From Oceanospirillum sp047518265 (GTDB lineage Bacteria; Pseudomonadota; Gammaproteobacteria; Pseudomonadales; Halomonadaceae), in the NCBI GenBank assembly GCA_047518265.1, contig JAKZRG010000008.1, positions 1 through 64,000 of the forward strand: a stretch of 64,000 nt of DNA, given 5' to 3'. The position numbers were made by a program, and so were the translations under genes. Shown one piece after another: positions 33,928-43,348 of this stretch (positions are counted from its first letter, which is position 1; the number at the start of each line of letters is the position of its first letter). The notes beneath the pieces were generated by a model that worked only from the letters and a program-made list of their open reading frames with translations, was not told where the DNA came from and did not search any database.

Positions 33928-35523
33928 TTAACTATAGTCTGTTTTAGCTATGTAGTCGGGCCTTGATAGATGGTTCAGAATAAAACGATTGCGACCTTGT
34001 TCTTTAGCTTGATAGAGAGACTGATCCGCTAATTCGACTAATTGTTTTGCTGTCTGGTCTGGATGAGGTAAAGCACTGCATCCTCCTAAGCTAATGGTTA
34101 CCTTAGGTAAAACAGGGCTCACTTTATGACTGATGTTGAGTTGTTCTATGGCTCTTCTAAGCTGCTCGCAAACCACTTTTAAACCAGACGCCTGAGTGTC
34201 TGGCAACAAGACAATAAACTCTTCTCCACCAAAACGCGCCACAATATCTTTGGGTCTATTAAGATTTTGCTCCAAGCAACGAGCCACTTGATGTAGAACG
34301 TCGTCTCCTGCGCAATGGCCATAGTTATCGTTATAATCCTTAAAATGATCGATATCGATCATAATAGCACTAAGGTTTAAATTATAACGGCAAGCATGTC
34401 GCCACTCTTTTTCCAAGTTCTGTTCAAACTCTCGTTTATTGATTAAACCGGTTAAGCCGTCAACTACGGCATAGCGGCGTAATAAATCCACTGTTCGTGC
34501 TTGAGTCAGGCTTCTTTTTAGACGAGCAATTAAAGGAGCGCAGTTATCCAGAGATTGTGCAAAGTCACTGGCTCCTAAGGAAAAAGCTTGTACTTCCTCA
34601 TGAGGCTTTTTGTCTGGACTGATATAGATAATGGGTTGATCCCAACCTGTATCCAGCTCTTCTTTTAACGCACGAATCCCCTGATAGCGATGTTTTTGAT
34701 CCAAGGCGTAATCCAGTAATACGGCATCAACAGGGTTGTTCTGACAATAACTGATCAAGGGGTTAATCTGTTCAAAATTACGAATATGTAAGCCATTGGC
34801 CTCGGTATGAAGTTTTTGAGCCAGTTCACTAATTCCTAATCCTGCGAGATTAAAATCCCCTCGATGTAAGCAAGTATCACCTTGCATATAGTTGTGTTGG
34901 CTTGTTTGAAAGATAAAGCTGCGAATATTTTCTGGATGTTGTAATCCCAGCATTACTTCATTATCAGAGGCAAGCATAGCGGGGATACGTAGATCAAAAT
35001 CACCTTTCTCCCATGTCTCTTGCCACTCTTGCTGTATCTGTCTGGCAGGAGTACTGATCTGAATACTGTCTAAGTGAATTTGGGATAATAAATCATGTAG
35101 AACTTGGGGGTCCGATATATCGAGCCCTTCTTGCCAATAAGCTCGATAGAGTTTTTTCAGATAACTATCAGATTTTTCCGGGGCAGACTGCTCCAGAGTC
35201 AACAAGGTTAAAATCGCCAGCTTGGTATTGACGCAGTTCTGGGGTTCTCGTACGGAAATATCCGGTGCTCGTTGGCAGATGAGTTGGTATTCATTATGTA
35301 GGAGTTCGGCCTGCTCATCAGTCATTGCTCGACTGTTAAAGGCTGGGGCATGCTCTACAAAGCACCACTGCACTCGATCATTTAATTGTTCCCGATCTAT
35401 ACGTTCATGGAGGGCAAAACAAAAAGGGCAATTAAGGTCGGCAAACACCTTAACGAGCATCTGTTCAGTATCTGGTCGTTCCTTTGCCACATTAATTTTA
35501 GGTGGTTTATGTTGTTTAGACAC
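33928..35523 (-). CDS. DsbA/FrnE-like thioredoxin-fold + degenerate receiver + GGDEF diguanylate cyclase
   Basis: A 531-residue cytosolic protein with an unusual fusion. GTG start with GGAGA seven bases before it. Residues about 20-225 match the DsbA/FrnE-like thioredoxin fold (VKVFADLNCPFCFALHERID) with a CPFC active-site motif at 32-35. Residues about 240-345 form a CheY-like unit (VDAVLLDYALD, PIIYISPDKKP, SLGASDF) that lacks most of the acidic pocket. Residues 365-520 are GGDEF with the intact motif GGEEF at 432-436 and MIDIDHFKDYNDNYGH, ending in YQAKEQGRNRF. It probably couples thiol redox state to c-di-GMP synthesis. The gene is monocistronic. Confidence 0.85.
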   Translation of the reverse strand: MSKQHKPPKINVAKERPDTEQMLVKVFADLNCPFCFALHERIDREQLNDRVQWCFVEHAPAFNSRAMTDEQAELLHNEYQLICQRAPDISVREPQNCVNTKLAILTLLTLEQSAPEKSDSYLKKLYRAYWQEGLDISDPQVLHDLLSQIHLDSIQISTPARQIQQEWQETWEKGDFDLRIPAMLASDNEVMLGLQHPENIRSFIFQTSQHNYMQGDTCLHRGDFNLAGLGISELAQKLHTEANGLHIRNFEQINPLISYCQNNPVDAVLLDYALDQKHRYQGIRALKEELDTGWDQPIIYISPDKKPHEEVQAFSLGASDFAQSLDNCAPLIARLKRSLTQARTVDLLRRYAVVDGLTGLINKREFEQNLEKEWRHACRYNLNLSAIMIDIDHFKDYNDNYGHCAGDDVLHQVARCLEQNLNRPKDIVARFGGEEFIVLLPDTQASGLKVVCEQLRRAIEQLNISHKVSPVLPKVTISLGGCSALPHPDQTAKQLVELADQSLYQAKEQGRNRFILNHLSRPDYIAKTDYS

Positions 35524-36173
35524 TAGGGAATCTCCAGACGCTTTCCTTTATATTAGATAGCCTCTCTTATTACAGGCATGTCTAAAAGTCCCTGAAAAAG
35601 TACTTTCTGAGCCAGACTTTCAGAGGCTTCCTAGATCAGTGTCTTCTGTCTTTTAGAAAAGTGCAAGCCATAGCTTAAGGTAAGCAGTTCTCCATTAATC
35701 AGACCTTAACCTTATCCAGTTTCGCCTCCCGCTTCTGTCAAAAGCATTCCCAGCATCATCTTTCACGTATTTTCCATCTTCAAGGTCACAGTGAAACCGA
35801 AAAATAATTTTTCAGAGACTCATTAAGTAAAAGAAGAAAAACTACAACTATTTCAGTGGTCTATAAGCTTCTTTTGTTTTTTATATGTGACGACTGACCG
35901 TGGGTAATAGTCGCTTCTTTTTATATTAAGTCTGTATTTGATTAAAAGTTTTTATTTACTATACGAAAGTATATGGCTTTTAGTGGAAATAGTTTACTAT
36001 AGGAAACTTAACAGGGTTTTAATAGAAAAAGATCAAAATAGGAAATATAGGGGGAGAAGGATCTACTCGAAAAATCATGATCTTGCTCTACTATAACTAT
36101 AAAGCAGGGCTAAAACTGGCATCCGAGTAGTCAGTATCAGCCAAGATAATCAGAAAAATAAAAGGTGGTTACC
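35524..36173. other. long non-coding region upstream of the chemoreceptor
   Basis: About 650 bases with no credible open frame on either strand. It is AT-rich and contains a small hairpin TATAC-GAAA-GTATA near 35959-35972 and TAGTTT/AAACTT near 35987. It holds the divergent promoters for the GGDEF fusion and the chemoreceptor; no RNA gene can be supported. Confidence 0.45.
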
Positions 36174-38054
36174 ATGAAGGTTTCCCAAAAAGTCGCGTTG
36201 CTGGCGTCTTGTATTATTGTTTTTACCTTTGCCGCTTATTCTTGGCTGCAATACCATTCTGTAAGGGATACTTTGCTAGAAAAAACACAGCAAAGTACCG
36301 AAGAAGCGTCAAAGGTAATGGCTTTTCAAATTACGAACTGGCTAAACGCCAAGCTTCGTTTGATCGATATGATGGCAGAGACTATTGATGCTGACTTTGG
36401 CTCAGAAACAATCCAGAAAACCTTTGATCTCCCTTTATTAAAAAATGAATTTATCCTGATTTTTGGTGGTTTAGATACTAACGGCACCAAGATCACTAAT
36501 GATACCAATTGGAATCCAGAAAACTGGGATGCCCGGAAGCGTCCTTGGTATCCCTATGCAAAAAGCAACCAAAGAGCTGTTTTAACAGATCCTTATGCAG
36601 ATGCTGCAACTCAGGAGATTCTAATCTCTGCTGTGGCTAATTTTTATGACAAAGGGCAGTTTAAAGGGGCTTTTGGCGGTGATTTAAGTCTAAAAACAGT
36701 TTCTGATGCGTTAAATACCTTGAGTTTTCATGGCACTGGTTATGCTTTTCTGGTGAATGCTAATGGCAGTATCATCAGTCACCCAAACGGCAAGCTTAAT
36801 GGTGAATCTGTTAGTAAATTATTTGACGGCCAAGCTCCGAGTTTTTCCACAGAGCTGAAAGAAGCGACTGTGGGAGGACAAACGGTACTAACGGGTTTCC
36901 ATAAGCTGTCTAGTCTTTACGGCAGTGATTGGTTGATCGGTGTTGTTTTAGATAAGCAGAAAGTGATGGCCGAAGCCGACGAATTGGGCATGATGGCAGC
37001 ATTTGCTACCATTATCAGTGCTGTAATCTGCAGTATCGCACTATATATTACTGTGACTAAACTGCTATATCCCTTACAGGGATTACACCGCTCCCTAGTA
37101 GAAATTAATAGTGGTGAAGGTGATCTGACTAAGCGCCTTGCGGTGAGTGGAAAGGATGAATTTGGTCAGGTATCTACGGACTTTAATCAGTTTATTCAGT
37201 ATTTGCAGTCTCTTATTCAGCAGGTCAAACAGATTACCCAAGATGTACGCAGTAACAGTGATTTAACGGCTTGTTCAGCGGATGAAGCATCAAATAACCT
37301 GAATACCCAATTAAGTGAATTGGATCAATTAGCTACGGCAATGCATGAGATGTCTGCTACGGCAGGTGAGGTGGCACAAAACGCGCAAAATGCAGCCGCA
37401 GCGGTACAGGAAGCGGATAATGCGACAACGGCGGGGGTTGAGATCGTTTCTCGTACGACTCAGTCAATCGCTCATTTATCCGATGATATGGATAAGGTTG
37501 TTGCAACGATTGGGGAATTGTCAGGCTACAGTAATAGTATTGAATCCATCTTAACGGTTATTACGGATATTGCGGATCAAACAAATCTTTTAGCCTTGAA
37601 TGCGGCCATTGAAGCGGCAAGAGCCGGTGAACAAGGACGAGGTTTTGCTGTGGTAGCAGATGAAGTTAGAGCGTTAGCTTCTCGCACTCAGGAATCAACG
37701 GAAGAGATTCAAAAGATGATCAATCAACTACAAGCAGGCGTTAAAAAGGCAGAAACAACAATTTCTAAAAGCCGAGAAAGGGCTCATGAGACTCAAGAGG
37801 TTTCAGAGCAAGCTAACGATGCACTGGAAAGTATTCGGAGCAGTATTCAAAATATCAGTCATATGACAGTACAGATTGCAGCAGCAGCAGAGCAACAGAG
37901 CTCTACATCTGGAGAGATTAATCGTAATACAGCAAATATTCGGGATATTAGTCAGTCCGTAGCAGATGGCGCGCAAGCACAAGCGCAGAATTGTAAAGCG
38001 ATGTCGGAACTGACTGCCCGTCAGGATGCGGAGTTGGCTAAATTTAAGGTTTAA
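36174..38054 (+). CDS. dCache_1 methyl-accepting chemotaxis protein
   Basis: About 626 residues. The ATG at 36174 follows AAAGGTGG; an in-frame GTG at 36165 is unlikely. TM1 (about 8-28), a periplasmic dCache domain (about 35-270), TM2 (about 275-298), HAMP (300-350), and a long signalling coiled coil with the tip NLLALNAAIEAARAGEQGRGFAVVADEVRALASRTQESTEEI. The ligand domain contains WDARKRPWYPYAK, LTDPYADAAT and AFGGDLSL, which match the amino-acid-binding motif described for dCache_1AA receptors. Chemotaxis toward amino acids is therefore likely. No conserved C-terminal CheR pentapeptide is seen. Confidence 0.92.
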   Translation: MKVSQKVALLASCIIVFTFAAYSWLQYHSVRDTLLEKTQQSTEEASKVMAFQITNWLNAKLRLIDMMAETIDADFGSETIQKTFDLPLLKNEFILIFGGLDTNGTKITNDTNWNPENWDARKRPWYPYAKSNQRAVLTDPYADAATQEILISAVANFYDKGQFKGAFGGDLSLKTVSDALNTLSFHGTGYAFLVNANGSIISHPNGKLNGESVSKLFDGQAPSFSTELKEATVGGQTVLTGFHKLSSLYGSDWLIGVVLDKQKVMAEADELGMMAAFATIISAVICSIALYITVTKLLYPLQGLHRSLVEINSGEGDLTKRLAVSGKDEFGQVSTDFNQFIQYLQSLIQQVKQITQDVRSNSDLTACSADEASNNLNTQLSELDQLATAMHEMSATAGEVAQNAQNAAAAVQEADNATTAGVEIVSRTTQSIAHLSDDMDKVVATIGELSGYSNSIESILTVITDIADQTNLLALNAAIEAARAGEQGRGFAVVADEVRALASRTQESTEEIQKMINQLQAGVKKAETTISKSRERAHETQEVSEQANDALESIRSSIQNISHMTVQIAAAAEQQSSTSGEINRNTANIRDISQSVADGAQAQAQNCKAMSELTARQDAELAKFKV

Positions 38055-38176
38055 CCAAATCAGATCTTCCTATTAATTAGAGTATCAGTCGGCAAGGTGT
38101 TTTTTAGTTTCCAATAAGAAACACCCTGCTCGTCTTTTAGGATTAAGGAACCTCTTCTGAAGAATAAGTATTCGGA

Positions 38177-38746
38177 TTATTTAAACAACCAGCCTTTTAA
38201 TAATTTGGTGATCCTAGGCATCACGATATAGGTCATCAGCAATACCTGAGTGACTACAACTAATAGGGTGCGTAACCAAACGGGGAGCTGAGCCAATAGC
38301 GAACCAAAAAACAGATTGATGCACAGTACCAAGCAGAACACCACGACAATCAGAACTAAGGCCATTTTATGAGGCGAAGGCGGTTTATTAGCCGGAAGCT
38401 CAGGTAGATCAAACCAAAATTCTAAGCCCGTTCCACGGCGTGTGCTGGCCTCTCCTTCAACCCAAGGCTCGATCTTTGCCAACCAATGCTGACGTAAGTC
38501 AGAGTTTTCCCAATATTGGCAGTCCTGATAATTACTGAATCGATAGATAATCACATATTCGTGATTGGTCGTAGAGCTTGGGCGCAAAACACTGGCTCCC
38601 TGATGTCCTGGGAAATCTTTTGCGACCTCAATAACTTCCGATATCCACTGTTCATATTCCGCTTCACAGCCGGGCTTTACTTTACGGGAGATGCTCACCG
38701 TAATAGGGTTGTTATCCATCATCTGTTCAGAATCGTGGTCTAACAT
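38177..38746 (-). CDS. ABM-domain membrane protein (COG3224 type)
   Basis: A 189-residue protein. The N-terminal 105 residues are an ABM-like dimeric barrel (ITVSISRKVKPGCEAEYEQWI, FPGHQGASVLRP, YVIIYRFSNYQDCQYWENS). The C-terminal part holds two transmembrane segments (KMALVLIVVVFCLVLCINLFFG and LRTLLVVVTQVLLMTYIVMP). AAGGAG lies seven bases before the ATG. This arrangement is the COG3224 family, of unknown function. It is 27 bases downstream of a GST gene on the same strand only if read the other way, so the order GST-ABM is GST first (39475) then ABM; the two may be co-transcribed. Confidence 0.85.
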   Translation of the reverse strand: MLDHDSEQMMDNNPITVSISRKVKPGCEAEYEQWISEVIEVAKDFPGHQGASVLRPSSTTNHEYVIIYRFSNYQDCQYWENSDLRQHWLAKIEPWVEGEASTRRGTGLEFWFDLPELPANKPPSPHKMALVLIVVVFCLVLCINLFFGSLLAQLPVWLRTLLVVVTQVLLMTYIVMPRITKLLKGWLFK

Positions 38747-38773
38747 TTGTCATCTCCTTATATTTCTTTAGGC

Positions 38774-39475
38774 CTACTCTTGATCTGCTTTAATGCCAAA
38801 TAAGCGCTCTTTCTCCTCCGCATTATAGATTCGGCTGGCATTAGGATTGATTTTTTCAACCAGATCGTAGGCTCTTACTGTGGCAGGGCGGGCAGTGATT
38901 TTATTAAACCAACGTTGAAGATTAGGGAAGTCATCCAAGTTTTGTGATTGCTTTTTATGAGAATAGATCCAAGGATAAATAGCCATATCAGCAATGGAGT
39001 AACTCTCTCCGGCGACAAAGGTACGATCAGCTAACCGCTTGTCTAATACACCGTATAAACGTGCGGTTTCATTAACATAACGGTTTATTGCGTAATCAAT
39101 TTTCTCATTGGCGTATTGGCTAAAATGATGGTTTTGCCCTGCCATTGGTCCTAGTCCTCCCATTTGCCAGTGCAGCCATTGCAGCGTTTCATAACGTTCG
39201 CGGGGAGTTTTAGGCAGGAATAAACCGGTTTTATCTGCTAAGTATTCCAATATTGCACCGGATTCGAAGAGAGGAATCGGAGTGCCTTGATCTGTTGGTG
39301 CATGATCCACAATGGCTGGAATACGATTATTAGGCGCTATCGCCAGAAAGTCAGCTGAAAATTGATCGCCTTGACCGATATTAATCGGCTTAATCTGATA
39401 TTCCAGTCCGGCTTCTTCTAAGAATAAACTAATCTTATGGCCGTTTGGTGTGGTCCAATAATAGAAATCGATCAT
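38774..39475 (-). CDS. Nu-class-like glutathione S-transferase (YfcG/YghU type)
   Basis: A 233-residue GST. The N-terminal thioredoxin-fold region FYYWTTPNGHKISLFLEEAGL matches Nu-class enzymes, where TTPNG replaces the usual Tyr/Ser catalytic site, and FESGAILEYLADKTG is the glutathione gamma-Glu binding block. The C-terminal helical domain ends with FPNLQRWFNKITARPATVRAY. Known Nu-class members act as disulfide-bond reductases or peroxidases using glutathione. It may form an operon with the ABM membrane protein 27 bases downstream. It is divergent from a LysR gene. Confidence 0.9.
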   Translation of the reverse strand: MIDFYYWTTPNGHKISLFLEEAGLEYQIKPINIGQGDQFSADFLAIAPNNRIPAIVDHAPTDQGTPIPLFESGAILEYLADKTGLFLPKTPRERYETLQWLHWQMGGLGPMAGQNHHFSQYANEKIDYAINRYVNETARLYGVLDKRLADRTFVAGESYSIADMAIYPWIYSHKKQSQNLDDFPNLQRWFNKITARPATVRAYDLVEKINPNASRIYNAEEKERLFGIKADQE

Positions 39476-39521
39476 ATGACATTTTCCCAGTCGCTAATAA
39501 TGCAGTAACCTCATCTTATAC

Positions 39522-39550
39522 CATTCCTGATAAGTTATTCGTGAATCAAT
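39522..39550. repeat. 29-base intergenic motif, copy 2
   Basis: Begins CATTCCTGATAAGTTATTC and ends AATCAAT, matching 25 of 29 positions of the copy at 31036-31064. It lies 47 bases upstream of the GST start and 200 before the LysR gene, suggesting a regulator-binding site shared by both loci. Confidence 0.5.
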
Positions 39551-39749
39551 CTTCCCTATGTTTATCTATGGTATTTGAGGAAGAACTTATTTTAGTTATT
39601 AATTAAGTGAATGGGTTAAAGGACTTGAGCGGGATAGAGGCCAGAAGAGTCTTGGTTATCGGCATGCTCAAGTAAAATTATCCCAATATTGACAGGCTTT
39701 CAGCCGGAAAATGGCAACTGTTTTGTAGAAGCAATTTATTTGGGTGTTT

Positions 39750-40670
39750 ATGGATCATTTGAATTTAAATTTACTTAGGGCTTTAACCGTCTTGCTGGAG
39801 GTCCGTAATGTTACTCAGGCAGCGGTACGGTTGAACTTGACACAATCTGCCATGAGTCGTCAGCTGGGACAGCTACGAGAATATTTTGCTGACCCTTTAT
39901 TAATCCGAGAAGGTAATGACTATCTACTGAGCGCTAGAGCAAAAGAGCTGTTACCTAGGGTACAGACTATTCTAGCCGAAGTGGATGGTTTAAAAACGGC
40001 TGAAGGTTTTGATCCGACAGCTTGCCAGAGGCGCTTTAGTTTTGCCTGTACGGATTATGTGGCGCAATATATCTTTCCTGAAGTATTACAGCGCCTGCAA
40101 CAGGCTGCTCCGAATATCGATATTATCTATCAGGTATGGCAACCAGATTGGTTGGATCGATTGGGACAGTTACCTTTAGATTTTGTTTCTACGATGACTT
40201 CTGACATTCCAGAAAATCTGCACAGTATTTATTTAGGACAAGATCACTCTGTTTGCTTAATGTCTGCTGAACACCCGTTAGCAGCAAATGAGCAACCGAC
40301 ATTAAAAGCATTACTGGAATATCCATTTGTGCATATTAATAGTGGCGGCGATAAGGATTCATTTTTTGATCAGGCCTTAGCTCGAGAAGGTTTATCTCGA
40401 CGTATCCTATTTGAAGTGCCATTTTTTTCAGCCGCTTTTCAGGTTGTGGCTAATAGTGATGCTTTACTGGTACTGCCGGAACATATTGCCCGCAATGCAT
40501 TAGGGGCTTTACCAATGACTTATTGCCCTTTACCTGTACCGGCACCAGAGAATCATTATTATTTTTGCTGGCATGCGGTTCATCATCAAGATCCGGCTCA
40601 CCGTTGGGTACGTCACTGTATTGCGGAGCAAATCCGGCTGTCCATCTATTCTCCTCAGGCGATGCCCTAG
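39750..40670 (+). CDS. LysR-family transcriptional regulator (NodD-like subgroup)
   Basis: About 306 residues; the ATG at 39750 is preferred to an upstream GTG. The winged helix LLEVRNVTQAAVRLNLTQSAMSRQLGQLREYFADPLLIREG is typical of the NodD-like subgroup. The effector domain spans about 90-300. It is divergent from the GST/ABM pair and 200 bases upstream of a LysE-type exporter on the same strand. Control of the GST operon, with the exporter as a second target, is likely. Confidence 0.92.
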   Translation: MDHLNLNLLRALTVLLEVRNVTQAAVRLNLTQSAMSRQLGQLREYFADPLLIREGNDYLLSARAKELLPRVQTILAEVDGLKTAEGFDPTACQRRFSFACTDYVAQYIFPEVLQRLQQAAPNIDIIYQVWQPDWLDRLGQLPLDFVSTMTSDIPENLHSIYLGQDHSVCLMSAEHPLAANEQPTLKALLEYPFVHINSGGDKDSFFDQALAREGLSRRILFEVPFFSAAFQVVANSDALLVLPEHIARNALGALPMTYCPLPVPAPENHYYFCWHAVHHQDPAHRWVRHCIAEQIRLSIYSPQAMP

Positions 40671-40867
40671 TTTTTCTTTTTATGACTTCTGATATTCATC
40701 GATTTCTGATTTGTATTGATTAGGTATGATTTGATTGCATGACCCATAGTTTTAGATTGCATTTCTCGCATAGCTTGGTTTGCCTTACACTGAGCAGGTG
40801 CATGAGTTATGCAGGGTAAGAGGTCCCCTGCGTCGGTCTGTTTGAGTTTTAAGTTGAGGAAAATATC

Positions 40868-41476
40868 ATGACATTAACCGTGTGGCTTTCGTTAGTAGCT
40901 ATCTGTTGTTTAGGGGCAATTTCTCCAGGGCCCAGCTTGGCCGTTGTTTTACGTCATACAGTAGTGAACAGTCGCTTACACGGTATTTTTGCGGCGATCA
41001 CTCATGGATTAGGTGTTGCCATATGGGCTGTATTAACGATTTGGGGTTTAGCAGTATTGGTAACCGAAACCCCTGAGCTCTATCAAGGGATTACCTATGC
41101 CGGAGCCGGTTATTTAGCCTGGATGGGGTTAAAAGCGATCCGTTCAACAGGTGGGACTGAGTTGCAGCTAGATAAGCAAAAAGCACCGTTAGGTACCGCA
41201 GCAAGAGACGGTATTATGATCTCTCTGTTAAACCCTAAACTTGCGGTGTTTTTTATCGCACTGTTTTCTCAATTTATCTCCAGCGGCCAAACACTCTCAG
41301 ATCAACTGATTATGCTATCCACCGTATCGATTATTGATGCCCTTTGGTATTGCATTGTGGCCGTGGTGCTGTCCCATTCTAGTTTGATTGATAAACTGCA
41401 ACAGAAATCAGCCATCATAGACAAAATTAGCGGAGTGGTTTTCCTCGCATTAGCGATTCGGGTTGTTACACTTTAA
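40868..41476 (+). CDS. LysE/RhtB-family exporter
   Basis: A 202-residue six-helix membrane protein with the hallmark GAISPGPSLAVVLRHTVVNSR near the N-terminus and SLLNPKLAVFFIALFSQF in the middle. TTGAGGA lies close before the ATG. The family exports amino acids and analogues. It follows a LysR gene on the same strand at a distance of 197 bases, so separate promoters are more likely than one message. Substrate unknown. Confidence 0.92.
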   Translation: MTLTVWLSLVAICCLGAISPGPSLAVVLRHTVVNSRLHGIFAAITHGLGVAIWAVLTIWGLAVLVTETPELYQGITYAGAGYLAWMGLKAIRSTGGTELQLDKQKAPLGTAARDGIMISLLNPKLAVFFIALFSQFISSGQTLSDQLIMLSTVSIIDALWYCIVAVVLSHSSLIDKLQQKSAIIDKISGVVFLALAIRVVTL

Positions 41477-41520
41477 GGGATTTTTATCTCCAGTGTTTTA
41501 GGCCGTTACAGTTTTAAAGG

Positions 41521-41551
41521 TATGCTCATCAGCCACCCTAAGGTGAGCATA
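41521..41551. terminator. hairpin between convergent LysE and LuxR genes
   Basis: TATGCTCA (41521-41528) and TGAGCATA (41544-41551) pair, with an inner alternative CACC/GGTG. There is no strong T-run. The place between two convergent genes supports a bidirectional end structure. Confidence 0.45.
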
Positions 41552-41554
41552 TCC

Positions 41555-42373
41555 CTACCGTGTTATCTCTCCCCCTCCTAGCAAACCTATTTCGTAACCT
41601 ATAGAGATAGCTTGTGCTTTATTGGCAGCATTCAGTTTTCTTAATAATGATTTGATATAGGTCCGTACCGTTTCCGGGTGTAAGTCGAGAATATCTGCTG
41701 TTTCTATAGCGGACTTCCCTTGAGCAGACCAATGCAAACACTCTTGCTCTCTAGGAGAAAGTATCCGGCTATTATGAGCTCTATCGGGGTTGTCGATAAG
41801 ATTATAGTGCAGGCAAATATGAGCGAATTGATGAGTGCAATACAAGAGATTTGCCAGCACCTGCGATGAAAGATCATCGGCTCCTGAAAGATCAGTGCTT
41901 CCTGAATGATCAGACTCACGGCTTAATTTAAGGCAAGACAGGGCAAAATAGGTCTTATCGGGAAAATGCACAGGAACCATACAAAGCTCACTGAATCCTA
42001 GATCAATTAATGCTTTTAACCACTGCTTTTCCGCGATGGAGTGCGTGGCTTCAGGCTGTTCCAGTTGTTGTTTCAGGTCAAAGTGTTTTGGCAGTGTTTG
42101 TCCCAGCATTAAGCGCCAAGTGGGCGATATGATATGGCTTAGAGGGTTATCTCTTTCTGTGCCTGCAATCCAGCGATCAATTAGCGGATTCTGTTCAAAT
42201 CCGACACTGATGATAGGGTGCACCTGTCCTGGTGTTTTATTCGGAAGCTCGCCTACAGGTGCATAAATCAGGCTGCCTGCATCAAAACCTAACTGGAGAA
42301 CGATGTCTTCTAGTGCTTTGGTTAATTGGGTCTTATTCGTTAGCTCGATATCATTATCAATAAAGGTATTCAT
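41555..42373 (-). CDS. LuxR-family transcriptional regulator (autoinducer-binding-domain type)
   Basis: A 272-residue regulator with an N-terminal autoinducer/ligand-binding-like domain (about 20-190) and a C-terminal LuxR helix-turn-helix: LSPREQECLHWSAQGKSAIETADIL then DLHPETVRTYIKSLLRKLNA. No LuxI synthase is in the window, so it is a LuxR solo. It lies nine bases downstream of a LysR gene on the same strand and may be co-transcribed. Whether it binds an acyl-homoserine lactone is unclear, since the usual Trp/Asp ligand residues cannot be aligned safely by eye. Confidence 0.85.
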   Translation of the reverse strand: MNTFIDNDIELTNKTQLTKALEDIVLQLGFDAGSLIYAPVGELPNKTPGQVHPIISVGFEQNPLIDRWIAGTERDNPLSHIISPTWRLMLGQTLPKHFDLKQQLEQPEATHSIAEKQWLKALIDLGFSELCMVPVHFPDKTYFALSCLKLSRESDHSGSTDLSGADDLSSQVLANLLYCTHQFAHICLHYNLIDNPDRAHNSRILSPREQECLHWSAQGKSAIETADILDLHPETVRTYIKSLLRKLNAANKAQAISIGYEIGLLGGGEITR

Positions 42374-42382
42374 GGCTTCCTA

Positions 42383-43348
42383 CTACTGATCAGAATGTAC
42401 GTGACGATTAAACTGATAAGGCATATTTTTCTGTATAAGCTCACGTAGCCAACGAATACCTGGGTCATGATCCTTTCGAGCTTCCCATATTTGGCAAATC
42501 TCCAACCCGCTAAAATCAATGGGGAGCTGGTACTTTTTCAGTGTGGTACCGGGACTAATATAATCAGCAGCGTATTGGTTAATCACCGTGACCATATTGG
42601 TTCCGCACAACATTGTCGGAAGTGTCGTAACGTATGGCGTTTTAACGATAACCTTGCGTGTTAACCCAAGAGATTCCAATCGTTTGTTGACCAAAATAGG
42701 TTCGTCCTCCCGATGGGATAAGGCCACATGGGGCGGGCTAAGGAACTCATCTAAACTCAGAGCATCTTTTTCACCATAGTGGTTACGATCAGCGATGCAA
42801 ACTAGGCTATCTGTATACAAGTGCTCGCAATACTCCGTCTGTGGCAGGTATTCAAATTGGGTGATGGCCAGATCAAGCTCCTTTTCTTGCAAAAGCTTAT
42901 AGGCCATTTCCGGGCTGGAAATCTTGGCATACAAAATATTAAAGCTTATTCCCGGTGCCATTTGATTGATGGTTTTCACTAAGTGAGGCACCAGCTCGTG
43001 GATCATAAAATCCATAATACCGATACGAAATTCCCGCACCGCTTTTTCTGGTTCAAAGCTATGGGCGCTGGCTAACGCCTGATCCAGTTGTAAAAGCCCT
43101 TGCTCAATCAGATGCACAACCTGCTTCGCTAAAGGCGTTGGCATCATACCTTCTGCGGTTTTTACAAATAGTTCGTCTTCAAACTGGAATCGTAATTTTT
43201 TTAAAGCATGGCTCATGGCCGGTTGACTGAGATTAACCTGTTCAGCGGCGCGAGTAAGGTGTCTATGCTGATATAAGGCGTGGAAAGCCACCAGTAGATT
43301 AAGGTTCATACGACTTAAACGTCGACTGAGGCAATAGGGATCATTCAT
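42383..43348 (-). CDS. LysR-family transcriptional regulator (NodD-like subgroup)
   Basis: A 321-residue LysR protein. Helix-turn-helix region: LNLLVAFHALYQHRHLTRAAEQVNLSQPAMSHALKKLRFQFEDELFVKTAEGMMPT. The effector domain continues to about 305. It is divergent from the FAD-linked oxidase and TRAP binding protein genes 348 bases away and is their likely regulator. A T-N11-A palindrome in the intergenic region fits LysR binding. A LuxR gene follows after nine bases. Confidence 0.92.
   Translation of the reverse strand: MNDPYCLSRRLSRMNLNLLVAFHALYQHRHLTRAAEQVNLSQPAMSHALKKLRFQFEDELFVKTAEGMMPTPLAKQVVHLIEQGLLQLDQALASAHSFEPEKAVREFRIGIMDFMIHELVPHLVKTINQMAPGISFNILYAKISSPEMAYKLLQEKELDLAITQFEYLPQTEYCEHLYTDSLVCIADRNHYGEKDALSLDEFLSPPHVALSHREDEPILVNKRLESLGLTRKVIVKTPYVTTLPTMLCGTNMVTVINQYAADYISPGTTLKKYQLPIDFSGLEICQIWEARKDHDPGIRWLRELIQKNMPYQFNRHVHSDQ

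Noticed and set aside
35581..35631. Similarity to 46322-46362 (TACTTTCT...AGC...TTCAGAG...TTCC)
   Set aside because: About 40 bases of gapped, roughly 75% identity by eye in AT-rich spacers; too weak to call a repeat without a computed score.
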